Shown in pieces: positions 1-5,813 of a DNA stretch of 6,622 nt. A program made the position numbers and the translations under genes. Each line of letters opens with the position of its first letter. Positions within the stretch are counted from its first letter, which is position 1. Source of the stretch: Defluviicoccus sp. (lineage in GTDB: Bacteria > Pseudomonadota > Alphaproteobacteria > MPNO01); NCBI GenBank assembly GCA_028820945.1, contig JAPPHW010000276.1:1-6622 (forward strand), in the 5' to 3' direction. A model generated the notes under the pieces. The model was given only the letters and a program-made list of their open reading frames with translations. It did no database searches and was not told where the DNA came from.

Positions 1-178
1 GCTCGTACTCGAGCCTTTCGCCCCGCCCGCAAAAATTAAACCGGACAGCAGTGGACTTGTTCCGGGCATGACGGCATGGGGCCGGTGGGCGGCCGGCCAT
101 GACAAGCGGGGCAAGCTGTGCGAAAACTCGGCGACCCTGTGAACAGGGCGCTGGATTACCGGCATTGGGGGCAGGGAA
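1..178. other. Left-edge stretch with no recognised gene
   Basis: No reading frame here gives a protein I recognise. A small perfect inverted repeat GCTCG-TACT-CGAGC sits at 1-14, right at the window edge, and could be the end of a terminator hairpin for a gene to the left; it is followed by CTTTCG rather than a T-run, so this is weak. A GC-rich inverted repeat GGCCGG-N7-CCGGCC lies at 80-98. The place where the N-terminus of the following antitoxin relic should be encoded shows no Phd-like sequence in any forward frame. Confidence 0.3.
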
Positions 179-370
179 GTGCCGCGCGGGAGAAAGTCGG
201 CTGCCGAACGACACCGCAAGCGCTCCAGGCGCTTGGGACGGGCCCGGCGCGGGGCGGCAGCGCGCCGGGAAGCACCCGCGCGCAACCTCAAGGCTTTGCT
301 CGCTTCCGCCCCTCTCGAGGGGATCGACATCGAACGGTCGCGCGACCCGGGTCGTGACGTCGATCTCTGA
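179..370 (+). pseudogene. Relic of a Phd/YefM-type antitoxin (C-terminus only)
   Basis: The last 27 or so residues of this frame (ALLASAPLEGIDIERS, then RDPGRDVDL) look like the toxin-binding tail of Phd/VapB antitoxins paired with FitB-like PIN toxins. The tail resembles the end of the intact antitoxin at 3894-4175, which finishes SPGRDVSL. The upstream part (about 38 residues, very rich in Arg and Ala) does not resemble the DNA-binding half of Phd (AR..L..L...A..G, then a basic TRRG segment), and no other forward frame supplies one. A GTG at 179 opens the frame after GGGA, but nothing shows it is used. The stop TGA (368-370) overlaps the following toxin relic at CTGA, as expected for a coupled antitoxin-toxin pair. 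I read this as a 5'-truncated or rearranged antitoxin. The tail assignment is fairly secure; the exact start of the relic is not. Confidence 0.55.
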
Positions 371-702
371 AACACCCGATCGACACCGATGTGGCCTCAG
401 AGCGGCGGAAGGGCATCGAGCGCGTCAGACCGCGCGACGCCGGGAAGGCGGCCGCACTCGAACGCTGGTTGCGGAAGATGGAGCAGGACTATGCCGACCG
501 CATTCTGCCGGTCGATGCGCGAGTGGCCGACATCTGGGGGAAGATAAGCGCCATCCGCACGATCCCGGCGATCGACGCGCTGCTCGCCGCGACCGCCATG
601 AGGTTCGACCTGACCCTCGCGACGCGCAACGTGTCCGAAGTCGACGGGCTGGGCGTTTCCCTGTTCAACCCGTTCGATTGGCGAGAAACCGGGACGACTT
701 GA
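367..702 (+). pseudogene. VapC/FitB-like PIN toxin with apparent internal deletion
   Basis: From about residue 13 on, the protein matches the C-terminal two thirds of FitB-type PIN ribonucleases: a helical KGIERVR segment, RILPVDARVADIWG, then PAIDALLAATA with the third catalytic Asp (D70), ATRNVSEVD, and a terminal LFNPFDW. Reading back to 367 also gives KHPIDTDVASE, which matches the N-terminal PIN strand (LLDTNVVSE, catalytic D6). The two parts are joined directly. Against the intact VapC at 4179, residue E12 here coincides with both E12 and E42 of that protein, so about 30 residues are missing in frame. The frame opens after a stop at 355-357. The in-frame start at the antitoxin junction is CTG (367); the first conventional start, GTG at 391, lies after the catalytic Asp. 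Length is 111 residues against about 140 for the family. Probably non-functional, though the frame is open. Confidence 0.65.
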
Positions 703-722
703 ATCCGCCCGAACCGGGATAG

Positions 723-768
723 TGGATAATATGGTCTTGACGGCATATGTGTCAGAGTCCATTCTAAT
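723..768 (+). promoter_or_regulatory. AT-rich promoter/operator region of the RelE/HigB-type locus
   Basis: The gap between the relic toxin and the next toxin is clearly richer in A/T than its surroundings. It holds GATAAT (725-730, one mismatch to a -10 box), TTGACG (737-742, a good -35 core) and TCTAAT (763-768). An inverted repeat ATATG-N10-CATAT occupies 729-748 and could be an operator for the helix-turn-helix antitoxin. TTGACG and TCTAAT are 20 bp apart, longer than usual, and would start transcription at or just past the GTG at 772, so the exact promoter cannot be assigned. The region is a credible control region; the individual elements are tentative. Confidence 0.35.
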
Positions 769-771
769 CTT

Positions 772-1146
772 GTGACTTGGGTTGTCGAGATTGCCGATGA
801 GTTCGAGCCTGAGTTCTTCGGCTTGCCGCAAGACGTACGAAGAACAATCCTGGCCCATTCGCGCCTCCTGCGGCAATTCGGGTCGCAATTGGGACGACCG
901 CGCGTGGATTCGCTGAACGGCTCGCGGCACGCCAACATGAAGGAGATGCGGTTCAGCGCGGCAAATGGGGAATGGCGGCTCGCCTTCGCTTTCGACCCTG
1001 CGCGCCGGGCCGTGCTCCTGGTGGCAGGCGACAAGTCGGGCGGGAGCTCCAGACGGTTCTATCGTGCGCTTATCCGCAAGGCGGACGAGCGCTTCGACCG
1101 GCACCTCGACCGGCTTGCGAAGGAAGGAGGATCGCGATGGCGTTGA
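772..1146 (+). CDS. RelE/HigB-like toxin (phage Gp49-type family)
   Basis: A 124-residue protein of the Gp49-like/HigB family (PF05973), part of the RelE/ParE superfamily of small basic toxins. Family members of known function are ribosome-dependent mRNA endonucleases; activity here is inferred. Visible family features are the N-terminal strand MTWVVEIADEFEPEF, an acidic helix followed by LLRQFGSQLGRP (residues 32-43), the core HANMKEMRF (53-61) with K57, E58 and R60, then EWRLAFAFDP (67-76), VLLVAGDKSG (81-90) and FYRALIRKADERFDRHL (96-112). The GTG at 772 is chosen because the family motif begins immediately there; no clear Shine-Dalgarno precedes it. The 3' end overlaps the antitoxin by 10 bp, and the gene order is toxin first, as in HigBA. 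Base composition is less GC-rich than the enzyme gene downstream, which fits horizontal transfer. The full set of core residues suggests an intact toxin. Confidence 0.85.
   Translation: MTWVVEIADEFEPEFFGLPQDVRRTILAHSRLLRQFGSQLGRPRVDSLNGSRHANMKEMRFSAANGEWRLAFAFDPARRAVLLVAGDKSGGSSRRFYRALIRKADERFDRHLDRLAKEGGSRWR
1124..1130 (+). promoter_or_regulatory. Ribosome binding site of the HTH antitoxin
   Basis: AAGGAGG lies 6 bases before the ATG at 1137, inside the toxin's 3' end. The near-perfect site contrasts with the toxin's weak one, so the antitoxin should be translated more efficiently than the toxin from the same message. It also fixes the antitoxin start at 1137 rather than at an upstream in-frame codon. 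Confidence 0.8.
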
Positions 1147-1463
1147 ATGTCGAAGATGTGATCGCAAGGCTCGATCCAACGGAGCGGCGCAAGGTCGAAG
1201 AGATGGCCGCCGAGCTCATCGCCGAGGAGATGACGCTGCGCGAGCTGCGCAAGGCGCGGCAGCTCACCCAGGTCAGCGTCGCGCGCGAGCTCGGCATCGG
1301 CCAGGACGGCGTCTCGCGGCTCGAACAGAGAAGCGACATCCTGCTGTCCACGCTGCGCAGGACGATCGAGGCGATGGGCGGAAGCCTGTCGCTGATCGCG
1401 CGGTTCCCGGACCGGCCGCCGGTCGAACTGACGGGACTCGCCGAGCCGGACCCCCACGATTGA
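1137..1463 (+). CDS. XRE-family helix-turn-helix antitoxin (HigA-like)
   Basis: A 108-residue protein with a Cro/C1-type helix-turn-helix at about residues 34-75. Segments LRELRKARQLTQVSVARELG (34-53) and IGQDGVSRLEQRSD (54-67) give the scaffold and recognition helices, and STLRRTIEAMGG (71-82) completes the five-helix fold. An acidic N-terminal helix (residues 13-31) precedes it. Such proteins neutralise the Gp49-type toxin by direct binding and repress their own operon. The start overlaps the toxin end by 10 bp, and an AAGGAGG site lies 6 bases upstream. The C-terminal strand SLSLIARFPDRPPVEL is typical of HigA-like antitoxins and probably contributes to dimerisation or toxin contact. The next gene starts 28 bp after the stop with no terminator between, so read-through is likely. 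Role as partner of the upstream toxin is inferred from order, overlap and family. Confidence 0.87.
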   Translation: MALNVEDVIARLDPTERRKVEEMAAELIAEEMTLRELRKARQLTQVSVARELGIGQDGVSRLEQRSDILLSTLRRTIEAMGGSLSLIARFPDRPPVELTGLAEPDPHD

Positions 1464-1491
1464 CCCACGGAGCCAGCGAAGGAGTAACGCC

Positions 1492-3834
1492 ATGCCGACT
1501 CGATCGACCGGCGGGTTCGGCGTGGGCGCGAGCGTTCCGCGCAAGGAGGATGCGCGGTTCCTGCGCGGGCGCGGGCGCTATGTCGCCGATATCGCGGTCC
1601 CGGGGACGCAGGAGGTCGCGTTCTTGCGGAGCCCGCTCGGCCATGCGCGGATCCGGGACATCTCGAAGCCCGGAACCGGGACCGTCTACCTCGCCGACGA
1701 CCTTCCGGGCCTCCGGCCGATCCGCGTGGTGCCCGACATCCCGGGCTTCAAGCCGGCGGACCACTGGCCGCTCGCGCGCGGCAAGGCGCGTTACGCGGGC
1801 GAACCCATAGCGGCCTGCGTGGCGGCCACGCGGGCGGAGGCCGAGGACCTTGCCGCGGCGACGGTCGCCGATCTCGAGCCCCTCCCCGCCGTGGTCGAAC
1901 CCCTCGCCGCGCGCGGCGACCCGGCCGCGCTGGTGCACGAGGAATGGGGCGACAACGTCTATGTCGCGCTCCCCATCGCCGGCGGCGACATCGACTCGGT
2001 GCGCGACGCGCCGGTCGTCGTCACCCGCGACTACCGCATGAACCGCCAGTCGACGATGCCGATGGAGGGGCGCGCCGTGCTCGCGCAGTGGGACGAGCGC
2101 GCCGACGAGCTGGTGGTCCACCTGACCTCGCAGATCCCTCACATCATGCGGGTCGGGCTCGCCGAAATGCTCGGCCTCCAGATGCGCCAGGTCCGGGTGA
2201 TCTCGCCCGACGTGGGCGGCGGGTTCGGCGGCAAGGCGCGGATGATGCCGGAGGATCTCGCGGTCTGCGCCATCGCGCTGGAGACCGGCCGCCCGGTGCG
2301 CTGGGTCGAGGACGTGTCCGAGCATCTGAGCGCCGCCTGCCAGGCGCGCGAGCATGTCTACCGCGTCACGGCCTATGCCGACGAGCGCGGCATCGTCGCC
2401 GGGATCGACGCCGAGATTACCATCGACGGCGGCGCCTACGCGCTCTGGCATACCGGCCCGTTCATGGAGACCGGCATGGCGGCACGCAACCTGCCGGGCC
2501 CCTACCGGATCGAGCATTTCCGCGCCGAGACCTGGACGGTGGCGACCAACAAGCCGCCGCTCGGCGTCTATCGCGGGGTGGCGCGGCCGGGCGCCTGCTT
2601 CGCCATCGAGCGAACCATCGACGAGGTCGCGCGCGAAGTCGGGCGCGACCCCCGCGAGGTGCGGATCGACAACATGGTCGGGCCCGACGAGATGCCCTAC
2701 CGCACGGTCTGCGACATGAAGTTCGACAACGGCGACTACCCCGAGGCGGTGCGCCGGGCGGCGGCGCTGGTCGACTATGACGGGATCAGGGCGCGCCAGG
2801 CGGCCAAGCCGCCGGACGGCCGCCTGTTGGGCGTCGGGCTCGGCAGCTTCACCGAGCAGTCGGCGCACGGCGCCGAGGAGTGGGTGCGCCGCCGCACCCC
2901 GATCGTCGCGGGCTACGAGACCGCCACGGCGCGCATGCATCCCGACGGCACGCTGCATTTGCTGGTGGCGATCCACAGCCACGGCCAGGGCATGGAGACC
3001 ACGCTCGCGCAGATCGCCTGCGAGGAGCTCGGCATCCACCCGGACGACGTCTCGGTCCGCTTCGGCGACACCGCCGTCTCGCCCTTCGGCATGGGCACCT
3101 TCGCCTCGCGCTCGATCGTCATGGGTGGCGGCGCGGTCTCCAACGCCTGCATCGCGCTGCGCGGGAAGATGGCGAAGATCGCGGCCCACCATCTGCAATG
3201 CGGCGCCGACGACATCCGCTTCGCCGACGGCGAGGCGGCGGGGCCGTCGGGCTCGATCCCGTTCGCCGAGATCGGCCGCATCGCCCATCTCCGCCAGGAG
3301 CAGCTGCCGGACGGCATGGACCCGGTGCTCGACGTGACCGAGACCTGGGAGCCCACCGAATCCTCGGGCGTCTTCTCCTATTCCACCCACGCCGCCGTCG
3401 TCGCGGTGGACCCGGCGACCGGCGGGGTGGATCTCCTCGACTATGCCGTGGTCGAGGATTGCGGCACCGTCGTCAACCCGATGGTGGTCGACGGCCAGAT
3501 CGCCGGCGGCACCGCGCAGGGCATCGGCACCGCGCTCTACGAGGAGGTCGCGTTCGACGCCGACGGCCAGCCGCTCGCCACCACCTTCGCCGACTACCTG
3601 CTGCCCGGCGCGGTCGAGATCCCCGCCCTCGCCATCGGCCACATGGCGACGCCGGCGACGTCGACCAAGTTCGGCATGAAGGGGATGGGCGAAGGCGGCG
3701 CCATCGCCCCGCCGGCGGCCATCGCAAACGCGCTCGCCGACGCCTTCGCCGCGACCGGCGCGCAGTTCAACGAAACTCCGCTGACGCCGAGGCGGGTGCT
3801 CGCGGCGATCGGGGCGGCGGATGGGGAGGAGTAG
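1492..3834 (+). CDS. Molybdopterin-binding subunit, xanthine/CO dehydrogenase family (CoxL-like)
   Basis: A 780-residue catalytic subunit of the molybdenum hydroxylase family, which normally works with an FAD subunit and a 2Fe-2S subunit. Order: an N-terminal aldehyde oxidase/xanthine dehydrogenase a/b hammerhead domain (about residues 20-130), a first cofactor-binding domain (about 150-390) with MPMEGRA (189-195), SQIPH (213-217) and GGGFGGK (242-248), and a second one (about 410-755) with SHGQGMETT (496-504), GTFASRS (535-541) and KGMGEGG (730-736), where E734 is the expected catalytic glutamate. The loop GVYRGVARPG (358-367) lacks the CSFR motif of true (form I) CO dehydrogenases, so the substrate is unknown; CO oxidation is unlikely. 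No signal peptide is visible, so it is probably cytoplasmic. The start is supported by AAGGAG at 1479-1484, 7 bases from the ATG. Length is normal and no frame break is seen. No partner subunit or cofactor-insertion gene is found nearby, so partners must lie elsewhere. Confidence 0.92.
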   Translation: MPTRSTGGFGVGASVPRKEDARFLRGRGRYVADIAVPGTQEVAFLRSPLGHARIRDISKPGTGTVYLADDLPGLRPIRVVPDIPGFKPADHWPLARGKARYAGEPIAACVAATRAEAEDLAAATVADLEPLPAVVEPLAARGDPAALVHEEWGDNVYVALPIAGGDIDSVRDAPVVVTRDYRMNRQSTMPMEGRAVLAQWDERADELVVHLTSQIPHIMRVGLAEMLGLQMRQVRVISPDVGGGFGGKARMMPEDLAVCAIALETGRPVRWVEDVSEHLSAACQAREHVYRVTAYADERGIVAGIDAEITIDGGAYALWHTGPFMETGMAARNLPGPYRIEHFRAETWTVATNKPPLGVYRGVARPGACFAIERTIDEVAREVGRDPREVRIDNMVGPDEMPYRTVCDMKFDNGDYPEAVRRAAALVDYDGIRARQAAKPPDGRLLGVGLGSFTEQSAHGAEEWVRRRTPIVAGYETATARMHPDGTLHLLVAIHSHGQGMETTLAQIACEELGIHPDDVSVRFGDTAVSPFGMGTFASRSIVMGGGAVSNACIALRGKMAKIAAHHLQCGADDIRFADGEAAGPSGSIPFAEIGRIAHLRQEQLPDGMDPVLDVTETWEPTESSGVFSYSTHAAVVAVDPATGGVDLLDYAVVEDCGTVVNPMVVDGQIAGGTAQGIGTALYEEVAFDADGQPLATTFADYLLPGAVEIPALAIGHMATPATSTKFGMKGMGEGGAIAPPAAIANALADAFAATGAQFNETPLTPRRVLAAIGAADGEE

Positions 3835-3863
3835 GGCTGTGCGGTCCTCATCGCGAACGCAAA

Positions 3864-3879
3864 GTACATCCAGATGTAC
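3864..3879. promoter_or_regulatory. Palindromic operator of the Phd/YefM-VapC locus
   Basis: A perfect 7-bp inverted repeat GTACATC-CA-GATGTAC lies 14 bases before the antitoxin GTG. Its two GTAC cores have centres 12 bp apart. YefM/Phd-type antitoxins are known to bind operators with TGTACA-like cores at about that spacing, so this is very likely the autoregulatory site of the operon. The assignment rests on position and symmetry; no -35/-10 pair could be placed with confidence around it. Confidence 0.7.
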
Positions 3880-3893
3880 GTGAGGGACGCGAC

Positions 3894-4175
3894 GTGACCG
3901 AGAAGCATTCGATCACGGACGCACGCCGCAACCTGCCGCGACTCATCCGCGAGGCAGAGAACGGCAAGACTGTGGAGTTGACCCGGCGCGGAGAACCGGT
4001 CGCCGTGCCGGTCGGCCACCGGCAGCTCAAGCGGCTCTCCGGAAACCGGCGCGGCTTGGCGGCGGCGTATCGTGAATTCCTGGAATCAGCGGACCTCCCC
4101 GAACTCGACCTCGACCCGGACGAGCTGTTCGAGGGGGTACGGGACAAGAGCCCGGGCCGCGACGTGTCTCTGTGA
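3894..4175 (+). CDS. Phd/YefM-family antitoxin
   Basis: A 93-residue antitoxin. The N-terminal half is the Phd/YefM DNA-binding and dimerisation domain: SITDARRNLPRLIREAENG (6-24), then VELTRRGEPVAVPV (27-40), the usual strand-turn-strand. The C-terminal half (about 60-93) is acidic, with YREFLESADLPELDLD and a final SPGRDVSL, and should wrap the toxin's active site. The GTG start at 3894 is chosen because the Phd motif begins there and GAGGGA (3882-3887) lies 6 bases upstream. The frame is open further upstream, but that sequence is the operator and the 3' end of the enzyme gene. The toxin start follows the stop by 3 bp, so translation is probably coupled. It is expected to repress its own promoter through the palindrome at 3864-3879. 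The gene is 59 bp downstream of the molybdoenzyme gene and less GC-rich. Confidence 0.88.
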   Translation: MTEKHSITDARRNLPRLIREAENGKTVELTRRGEPVAVPVGHRQLKRLSGNRRGLAAAYREFLESADLPELDLDPDELFEGVRDKSPGRDVSL

Positions 4176-4178
4176 GCC

Positions 4179-4589
4179 GTGCGGCATTTGCTCGATACGA
4201 ACGTCGTATCGGAACCGCTGCGGCCGGAGCCGAGTCCGGGTGCGATCCGCCGTTTAAGCGAGATCGACGACGAGGCGGCGATCGGGGCCCCCGTCTGGCA
4301 TGAATTGCGCTTCGGCTGCGCCCGCCTTCCACCGTCGCGGTGTCGTGAAAGGTTCGAGCGCTATATCGACACTGTCGTTCTGCCCAACTTCCCGATCCTG
4401 GAATACGACAGGGAGGCCGCGGACTGGCATGCGCTGGAGCGGGCGCGGTTGAGCGCATTGGGCAGGACTCCGCCATTCGTCGATGGGCAGATCGCGGCAA
4501 TCGCCCACGTGAACGACCTCATTCTGGTCACCGGCAACAGCGGGGACTTCCTGGGCTTTCAAGGGCTACGCCTGGAAAGCTGGGGTTGA
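4179..4589 (+). CDS. vapC: VapC-family PIN-domain ribonuclease toxin
   Basis: A 136-residue PIN-domain protein, full length for the FitB/VapC family. Catalytic acids are all present: D6 in LLDTNVVSE, E42 in WHELRFG, D102 in PFVDGQIAA, and D123 in TGNSGDF (with N120 at the usual Asn/Asp site). VapC toxins cleave RNA, commonly tRNA or rRNA, using Mg2+ held by these acids; the target here cannot be told from sequence. The GTG at 4179 is chosen because the first PIN strand begins right after it and because it lies 3 bp from the antitoxin stop; no separate strong ribosome site is seen, which fits coupling. A small deviation is GN instead of RN in the strand before the last acidic residue. It appears intact and active, unlike the relic toxin at 367-702, with which it shares the LDTNVVSE start. 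Confidence 0.92.
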   Translation: MRHLLDTNVVSEPLRPEPSPGAIRRLSEIDDEAAIGAPVWHELRFGCARLPPSRCRERFERYIDTVVLPNFPILEYDREAADWHALERARLSALGRTPPFVDGQIAAIAHVNDLILVTGNSGDFLGFQGLRLESWG

Positions 4590-4705
4590 AGGCCGGAAAT
4601 CGGGTTTGCGTTCGGCGCGGGAACGGGGAACGTACTTCCGGCATCGACCGCCGAAAGCCTGTTCGCCGTTTGAGCCCGGCCCGCCAAATGCCTTAACGTC
4701 CCGCC

Positions 4706-5407
4706 ATGTGCGGACGGTTTACCCAGCGGTTCTCCTGGCGGGAGATCCACGAGCTTCTCGACCTGACCGGGCCGGCGGCGAACTTACGACCGCGCTACAA
4801 CGTGGCACCGGGGCAGGAGGTCGCGGCGGTCCGCGCGGACAAGGGCGAACGCCGCCTGTCGATGCTGCGCTGGGGCCTCGTCCCCGCCTGGGCGAAGGAC
4901 CCGAAGATCGGCTACCGCGCGATCAACGCACGCGCCGAGACGGCGAGGGAGAAGCCCTCCTTCCGCGCCGCCTGGCGTGCCCGGCGCTGCCTGATCCCGG
5001 CCGACGGGTTCTACGAATGGGCACGGCGCGGGAAGGGGAAGCAGCCCTGGCTGTTCCAGCCCGCCTCCGGCGGAGTGTTCGCCTTCGCCGGGCTGTGGGA
5101 GCGCTGGACCGTGCGCGCCGGCGCGCCGCTTCCCGCCTCGCTCGCGGCGTTCGGGCCCGGGGACGCGCTCGAGACCTGCACGATCCTGACCGCCCCGGCC
5201 AACGCCCTGGTGGCCCGGGTGCACCACCGCATGCCGGTCATCCTGCCCCCCGACGCCCGCGACCCGTGGCTCGCCGGCGAAGCGGTCGAACTCGGCCCGT
5301 ACCCGGCGGACGCGATGACCGCGCATCCGGTGACCGCGCTGGTCAACAAGGCGGCCAACGACGAGCCGGGATGCGTCGAGCCGGTGGAGGGCGTCAGCAT
5401 CCCATAA
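4706..5407 (+). CDS. yedK: SRAP-domain protein (YedK/HMCES type), abasic-site DNA crosslinker
   Basis: A 233-residue SOS response-associated peptidase (SRAP) protein. The family self-removes Met1, and Cys2 then forms a stable thiazolidine link to abasic sites in single-stranded DNA, shielding them during replication. Key residues are visible: MCGRFTQ at the start (C2), the YNVAPGQ loop (31-37), LRWGLVPAW (54-62), INARAET (73-79, N74), GFYEW (101-105, E104), and HHRMPVIL from 173, where H173 is the expected catalytic histidine. The start is fixed because the Cys must follow Met1. No Shine-Dalgarno is evident before it and the 116 bp upstream show no clear LexA site, so regulation is unknown. 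It lies between two PIN toxin loci and its last 14 bp overlap the 3' end of the opposite-strand toxin gene. The full set of active-site residues suggests a functional protein. Confidence 0.95.
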   Translation: MCGRFTQRFSWREIHELLDLTGPAANLRPRYNVAPGQEVAAVRADKGERRLSMLRWGLVPAWAKDPKIGYRAINARAETAREKPSFRAAWRARRCLIPADGFYEWARRGKGKQPWLFQPASGGVFAFAGLWERWTVRAGAPLPASLAAFGPGDALETCTILTAPANALVARVHHRMPVILPPDARDPWLAGEAVELGPYPADAMTAHPVTALVNKAANDEPGCVEPVEGVSIP

Positions 5408-5807
5408 CCCGTATATGGCCCTCCGCGCCGTAGTCGAGCAGAGGGCGGTCGCGGGTGACCAGCGTGTATCCGAACGCCCGTGCCGTTGCCGCGAGGAGAC
5501 GGCCCGCGGGATCGGCGGGCGGGGAGCCAGGAAGGGAACAGGACGCCATCAGCACCGACGGCGGCATCCCGGCGAGCGCGACGCCGGGTATCGCGCAAAT
5601 CCTGTCGAACCAGATCTCGGGGTCAAGCGAGAGAGCCATACGCCCCTTGGCCACCAGCATCGCGACCTCCCACGCGGTGATCGGGGACACCGCCAATCGG
5701 CCCTCTTCCGCGTACAGTTCCTCCAACGCGCTCGCGGCGGGCTCGCGCAACGGTTCGTCCCGCGCGATCCGGATCACCGCGCAGGTGTCGAGCAGGAATA
5801 CAGGCAT
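5394..5807 (-). CDS. vapC: VapC-family PIN toxin with a substituted catalytic position
   Basis: A 137-residue PIN protein of a VapC subfamily different from the one at 4179. The first strand PVFLLDTCAVIRIA carries D7; SPITAWEVAMLVAKGRMALS (41-60) carries E47; ADPAGRLLAATARAFG (98-113) and LVTRDRPLLDYG (116-127, D120) form the rest of the acidic pocket. Relatives normally read DPADR at 99-103, and the second Asp is the third metal ligand. Here it is G102 (codon GGC at 5504-5502, one transition from GAC). D99 remains but is not the usual ligand, so the nuclease may be weakened or dead. The ATG at 5807 follows the antitoxin stop by 6 bp, so translation is probably coupled. The 3' end overlaps the SRAP gene by 14 bp in convergent orientation. 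The fold assignment is firm; activity is doubtful. Confidence 0.88.
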   Translation of the reverse strand: MPVFLLDTCAVIRIARDEPLREPAASALEELYAEEGRLAVSPITAWEVAMLVAKGRMALSLDPEIWFDRICAIPGVALAGMPPSVLMASCSLPGSPPADPAGRLLAATARAFGYTLVTRDRPLLDYGAEGHIRVMGC

Positions 5808-5813
5808 CGCCGG

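Noticed and set aside
80..98. GGCCGG-N7-CCGGCC hairpin as a terminator
   Set aside because: No T-run on either strand, and such GC-rich inverted repeats are common by chance in this composition.
179..205. Sequence PRGRKSAAE at the start of the antitoxin relic frame as a phage terminase small-subunit start
   Set aside because: The resemblance covers only a few residues and the following sequence does not continue as a terminase.
99..722. Open frame of 207 codons on the plus strand across the first TA relic
   Set aside because: Low-complexity Arg/Gly-rich product in a different frame from the antitoxin tail and PIN relic, both of which have recognisable family sequence.
1273..3642. Very long open frame of 789 codons on the minus strand
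   Set aside because: It lies antisense to the molybdoenzyme gene, whose motifs are unambiguous. Its translation is His/Arg/Asp-rich with no recognisable domain, the usual mirror of a GC-rich coding strand.
3874..3897. Seven-codon frame MYVRDAT overlapping the Phd antitoxin start as a leader peptide
   Set aside because: No ribosome site precedes it, and the ATG and first codons are simply part of the palindromic operator.
4610..4631. GTTC/GAAC elements upstream of the SRAP gene as a LexA (SOS) box
   Set aside because: The alphaproteobacterial LexA site is a direct repeat GTTC-N7-GTTC. Here there is GTTC-N7-GAAC (inverted) and GAAC-N3-GAAC, neither of which fits.
4670..4706. TTGAGC and TTAACG as a promoter giving a leaderless SRAP transcript
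   Set aside because: Spacing is right (17 bp) and the missing ribosome site is suggestive, but the -10 hexamer matches consensus too poorly to call.
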